From positions 9,725,983-9,789,982 of the forward strand of contig NC_087077.1 of assembly GCF_026151205.1 (NCBI RefSeq): 64,000 nucleotides of DNA, read 5' to 3'. Source of the DNA: Bolinopsis microptera. Taxonomy: Eukaryota > Ctenophora > Tentaculata > Lobata > Bolinopsidae. The position numbers and the translations under genes were made by a program. Positions 59,250 to 64,000 of this stretch are shown here, piece after piece; position 1 is the stretch's first letter; each line of letters opens with the position of its first letter. The notes under the pieces were generated by a model. That model saw only the letters and a list, made by a program, of their open reading frames with translations, was not told where the DNA came from and made no database searches.

Positions 59250-59277
59250 TCCGCCGAATCTCTATTCGGCGGAATTC
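59250..59277. repeat. 12-bp stem hairpin
   Basis: attccgccgaat and its inverted copy are separated by four bases. No gene context. Confidence 0.6.
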
Positions 59278-59748
59278 TCTGTTTATAATCATATATTTAT
59301 GAACAATATAGCCTGAGGTCCCCAGGTTAAGATGTAGTATACCGTTCAATATTCGAGAAAGGGAATCGAATAAGACAGTAATGGTGGCAGTATAACGACA
59401 GAAGTTCTATAAAAGCAATTCTGATTGGACGTCATGGCCTTAATTAGCTTACGAAGGCGTGTCCTGATTATGCTACTATGATTAAGAATAGCTTACAATT
59501 TGCATGTAAGATATTTTTCTGTGTTACCAAAGAAAACATCCGTTATAAGTACAAACACGATTTGATAAAACTTTCCATCATAATTTTGCAAACAGCAGAA
59601 AAAATTAATTATCAATTAAATTGGACAAATAAAACGCGAACTTTTATTTTATTTACGGCTTACGGTTAGCGACTAGAATAATTGATTCAGCTGTGGATCG
59701 AGGAACGATTCATTTCAATGTTGTTCAATAGTAGTACTAGTAGGACAT

Positions 59749-61481
<1,733 letters not shown>

Positions 61482-61936
61482 AGTAATTATTAATCGCACA
61501 CTCGGCACTAGTGGTCGCATGATATGTGTGAGTTAGCATCAAAAGCAGACATCAAAAAGGAACCAGAGACAAACATTCTTGCGGTTTTTATAAGGAATTG
61601 TTTATTCTTAATGAAGTGTTTTAATCAATTCATTTTGGCTCTAACAAGGGCATGTGACAGTGACAGTGATTTCGCTTAATGTCCAGTATTAGAATCAGTT
61701 TTGTAAAATTTTTGATTTTTAACATTTGTTAAAGTACCGATCAATGATGGTGGAATCGTGACAATTTATTCACGAAAAGCCTTTTCCTCATTTCTAGCTG
61801 GTTTACCTATAAAGCTATAAGTAGTTGTGTAATTCTTCAGACCAGTTCCAAACAAATTGAGAACAGGCTGAATGTATTATGCATAACACTAGTCTATTTT
61901 TATTAGTTTATTGTTTAATGTGACTGTGATCACAGG

Positions 61937-62131
61937 ATGACTCACACCCTGACACTGTATAACAGCACCATCACGTCCCTGCTATCCGGTGAGGTGTATC
62001 TTTTGTCTCTGACCCTGATCTTATACACAACCTTTCTCTCTCCACGCTCCATCCTCGTAATCCTGATACACTCGTTTGGATGTGTGTGTACATTATGTTC
62101 TATAGTTGCATCTGGCGTAGATAGGACTTAG
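61937..62131 (+). CDS. Candidate small membrane protein or terminal exon
   Basis: 65 codons including the stop, preceded by a good acceptor (tgatcacag). It starts MTHTLTLYNSTITSLLSG, with an N-glycosylation sequon, followed by two hydrophobic stretches (VYLLSLTLILYTTFL and ILVILIHSFGCVCTLCSIVA). Codon choice is more GC-rich at third positions than the surroundings, as in exons here. It could be one exon of a membrane protein whose other exons I did not find. No family recognised. Confidence 0.3.
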   Translation: MTHTLTLYNSTITSLLSGEVYLLSLTLILYTTFLSPRSILVILIHSFGCVCTLCSIVASGVDRT

Positions 62132-62141
62132 TTCTGACCTT

Positions 62142-62192
<51 letters not shown>

Positions 62193-62226
62193 ATAGTAGT
62201 AGTAGTAGTAGTAATAGTAGTAGTAA
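62142..62226. repeat. (TAG)n microsatellite
   Basis: About 28 copies of gta/tag with two 'taa' interruptions, shortly after the stop codon of the candidate at 61937-62131. Confidence 0.97.
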
Positions 62227-62768
62227 GGTAGTAGTAGTTGTAATGTTCAAAAATGTGCGTGATATTTTTGGGGGGTTTTCCGACTTTTGTTAATTGAGCT
62301 ATTGCGTAAAAACCATATGTGATTATACGGTTTATTCATTTTCTTTGCTTTAATTACACTGACTAGTGACTGTATATCCTTTATCCTTATGCGTTATGTG
62401 TGTTTTACACTTTCTCGATATCCTGTGTTGTAGTTCGTCATATTTATCTTAAACATTGTTTGCTAGTGATATAGACTAGACTAAAAACATATTTCAATAG
62501 TTATATCCTTTGTCCTTACTTGAGTTGACACCTAGTTTATTTCGAGTTTGATTACAACATTAACCATTTTGTTTTTTGTTCAACCATTCGATTGTAAATT
62601 TGTTGAGTTTTTTTGCAATTATCTTGCGAGGGAATTATATTTACTATGTTTCTCACTTGCCGAATTATTCTCACTGACACCCCAAAAGTAGTGATAATAT
62701 GTCAACTCTAGTGTTTACACGTTTATAATTGCTGAAGTTATTATAAGCCAACCGTTTTTTGTCTGACT

Positions 62769-62843
62769 ATGGCAGACTTTTTCGTGGAGAAGCCAGACGA
62801 GGATTTGAAGAGATCATCTAATAATGCAGGAGGTGATGCTCAG
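62769..62843 (+). CDS. First exon of a gene leaving the window (MADFF type)
   Basis: 25 codons (MADFFVEKPDEDLKRSSNNA, then GGDAQ), donor gtaaat, phase 0. It shares MADFF.EKP, the phase and a length of 23-25 codons with the two minus-strand exons near 56.0 and 58.5 kb. By analogy it may open another TRP-like gene on the + strand. The remaining 1.15 kb of the window is then intron; no second exon was found in it. Confidence 0.5.
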
Positions 62844-64000
62844 GTAAATATTTTGTAATTTTTTCTTATAGTCTGGTGAGATATGAACAAATGAAATGTT
62901 TACCTGCTTTTCATGGTGGCGGGCTGTATAATTTGGGTCCTCTCCATTCTCCATTGTCCAACTTTTTATAAAAACATGTTAGAGAGTTAGTGACTGCAAA
63001 TTATATGTCATCTTAGTGTAAGTTTCAACTATCAAGTGCAATGACTCACGTCTCTCGATCAGTGACGTTCGATTTATCATGAGAACAATTAAGTGCATAA
63101 GTGCCCGAAAAATTTGCTTAAACAAAACAAGCGATTAAAAAGGAATCATTATTAACAACATATTCAAATTAATGATCAATGCCGATCAACTGATTATGTT
63201 CGTGTGAACGGTGTAAAAGGTAAAATTAGCATAAGCAAGTACTCAATGAGGATGATCCAGAGGAAACTCAAGGCAATAAGACAATACGTATGTCGTCAAA
63301 AGGTCTCTGCGAACCTCAAGATTCTGCAATGTTCCCTTTGAATCGTAAAAGCTTTTGTTAACAAAGAAGCTTACATAACATATGCGTGTAATTTAACTGA
63401 ATAACTAGATGGGATAGTCAGAAGAAGAGTCGCGGGTTTGGTATTCTGAGTGGAGTTCGAGCTTGGATGGATTTATTTAATTTTGGAATCAGAGACAGCT
63501 TTAGTTTCATGGTGAAATAACGACTTAGACCAGACCTGCTTATTTTTTCAAGGTCTACATATATGTGGCCATTTCAGTTAATTGGAACCTATCGGAAAGT
63601 CTCTACGATGTTTTGGCGTGGCCAAAAGGTCGATTTTTCAAGTCTGAATATTTGGGCTAGAATTTTTAATTCTACAGACCTTGGAAAGGCCCTAAAAATA
63701 TTCAACCCTCTACTATGAAATGCAGGCCTAGGTGTATAAATGACCAGACTATTTTCATTACTTACATACTTATAATTATTAAAACTGTAAATAAACTTTA
63801 AATTTTTTTCAATTTGGATTATACCGTGAATTTCATGATCGCTCTACTTCAAAGTAGCTTGCCATGAAGCAATTAACCTTACGTATATTAAGTGTACATA
63901 AACCACATTACAGAGCCGATCGATATGGCGCCAAGAAATAGTTATTTTTTACGTAATTGAACAATGAACATGAAATTACGCAATGATGGTCATCAGTATT
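62844..64000 (+). other. Probable intron, nothing recognised
   Basis: AT-rich sequence without a splice-consistent coding segment or a clear repeat. Confidence 0.35.

Overview
This is animal nuclear DNA. It is AT-rich, genes are split into many short exons with gtaagt-like donors and tttcag-like acceptors, and no operons are visible. A PSME3IP1 (FAM192A/NIP30) orthologue, ankyrin-repeat TRP channels and a CBM14 chitin-binding domain point to a metazoan. An animal GH19 chitinase and an NhaC-type antiporter suggest an invertebrate, perhaps an early-branching marine one such as a cnidarian; that placement is inference. Automatic ORFs cover only pieces of the genes, so I rebuilt exon chains by hand, requiring splice consensus and reading phase to agree at every junction.

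Layout. 75-2440 (-): N-terminal part of an IQ-motif protein running off the left edge, divergent from PSME3IP1 (+, 3262-4962). 6165-13543 (-): a 14-exon NhaC-like Na+/H+ antiporter with two alternative copies of one exon. 16204-26035 (-): an 8-exon secreted CBM14+GH19 chitinase whose 4-kb fifth intron holds a small gene on the opposite strand (17610-20420). 27335-27965 (+): two tandem exons of unknown product followed by an 11-bp repeat array. 31864-45122 (+): a TRP channel with four candidate first exons. 45754-46210 (-): a small secreted basic protein. 46335-52684 (-): a second TRP channel, tail to tail with the first, with two further candidate first exons at 55944-56015 and 58476-58544. 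62769 (+): a related first exon whose gene runs off the right edge.

The best candidate for an undescribed system is the TRP cluster. Two divergent channels face each other around a tiny secreted-protein gene. Each has a constant channel body fed by several phase-matched 5' exons, so one locus could make channels with different cytoplasmic N-termini. The third MADFF-type exon hints that the cluster continues to the right. The other strong candidate is the mutually exclusive exon pair in the antiporter, which swaps 57 residues of the conserved core including the FDDFA motif.

The rest is repeat-rich. There are fold-back elements (two with 8-bp target duplications, hAT-like), minisatellites, recent tandem duplications and an 80-copy CCCTGT array with G-quadruplex potential on the minus strand.
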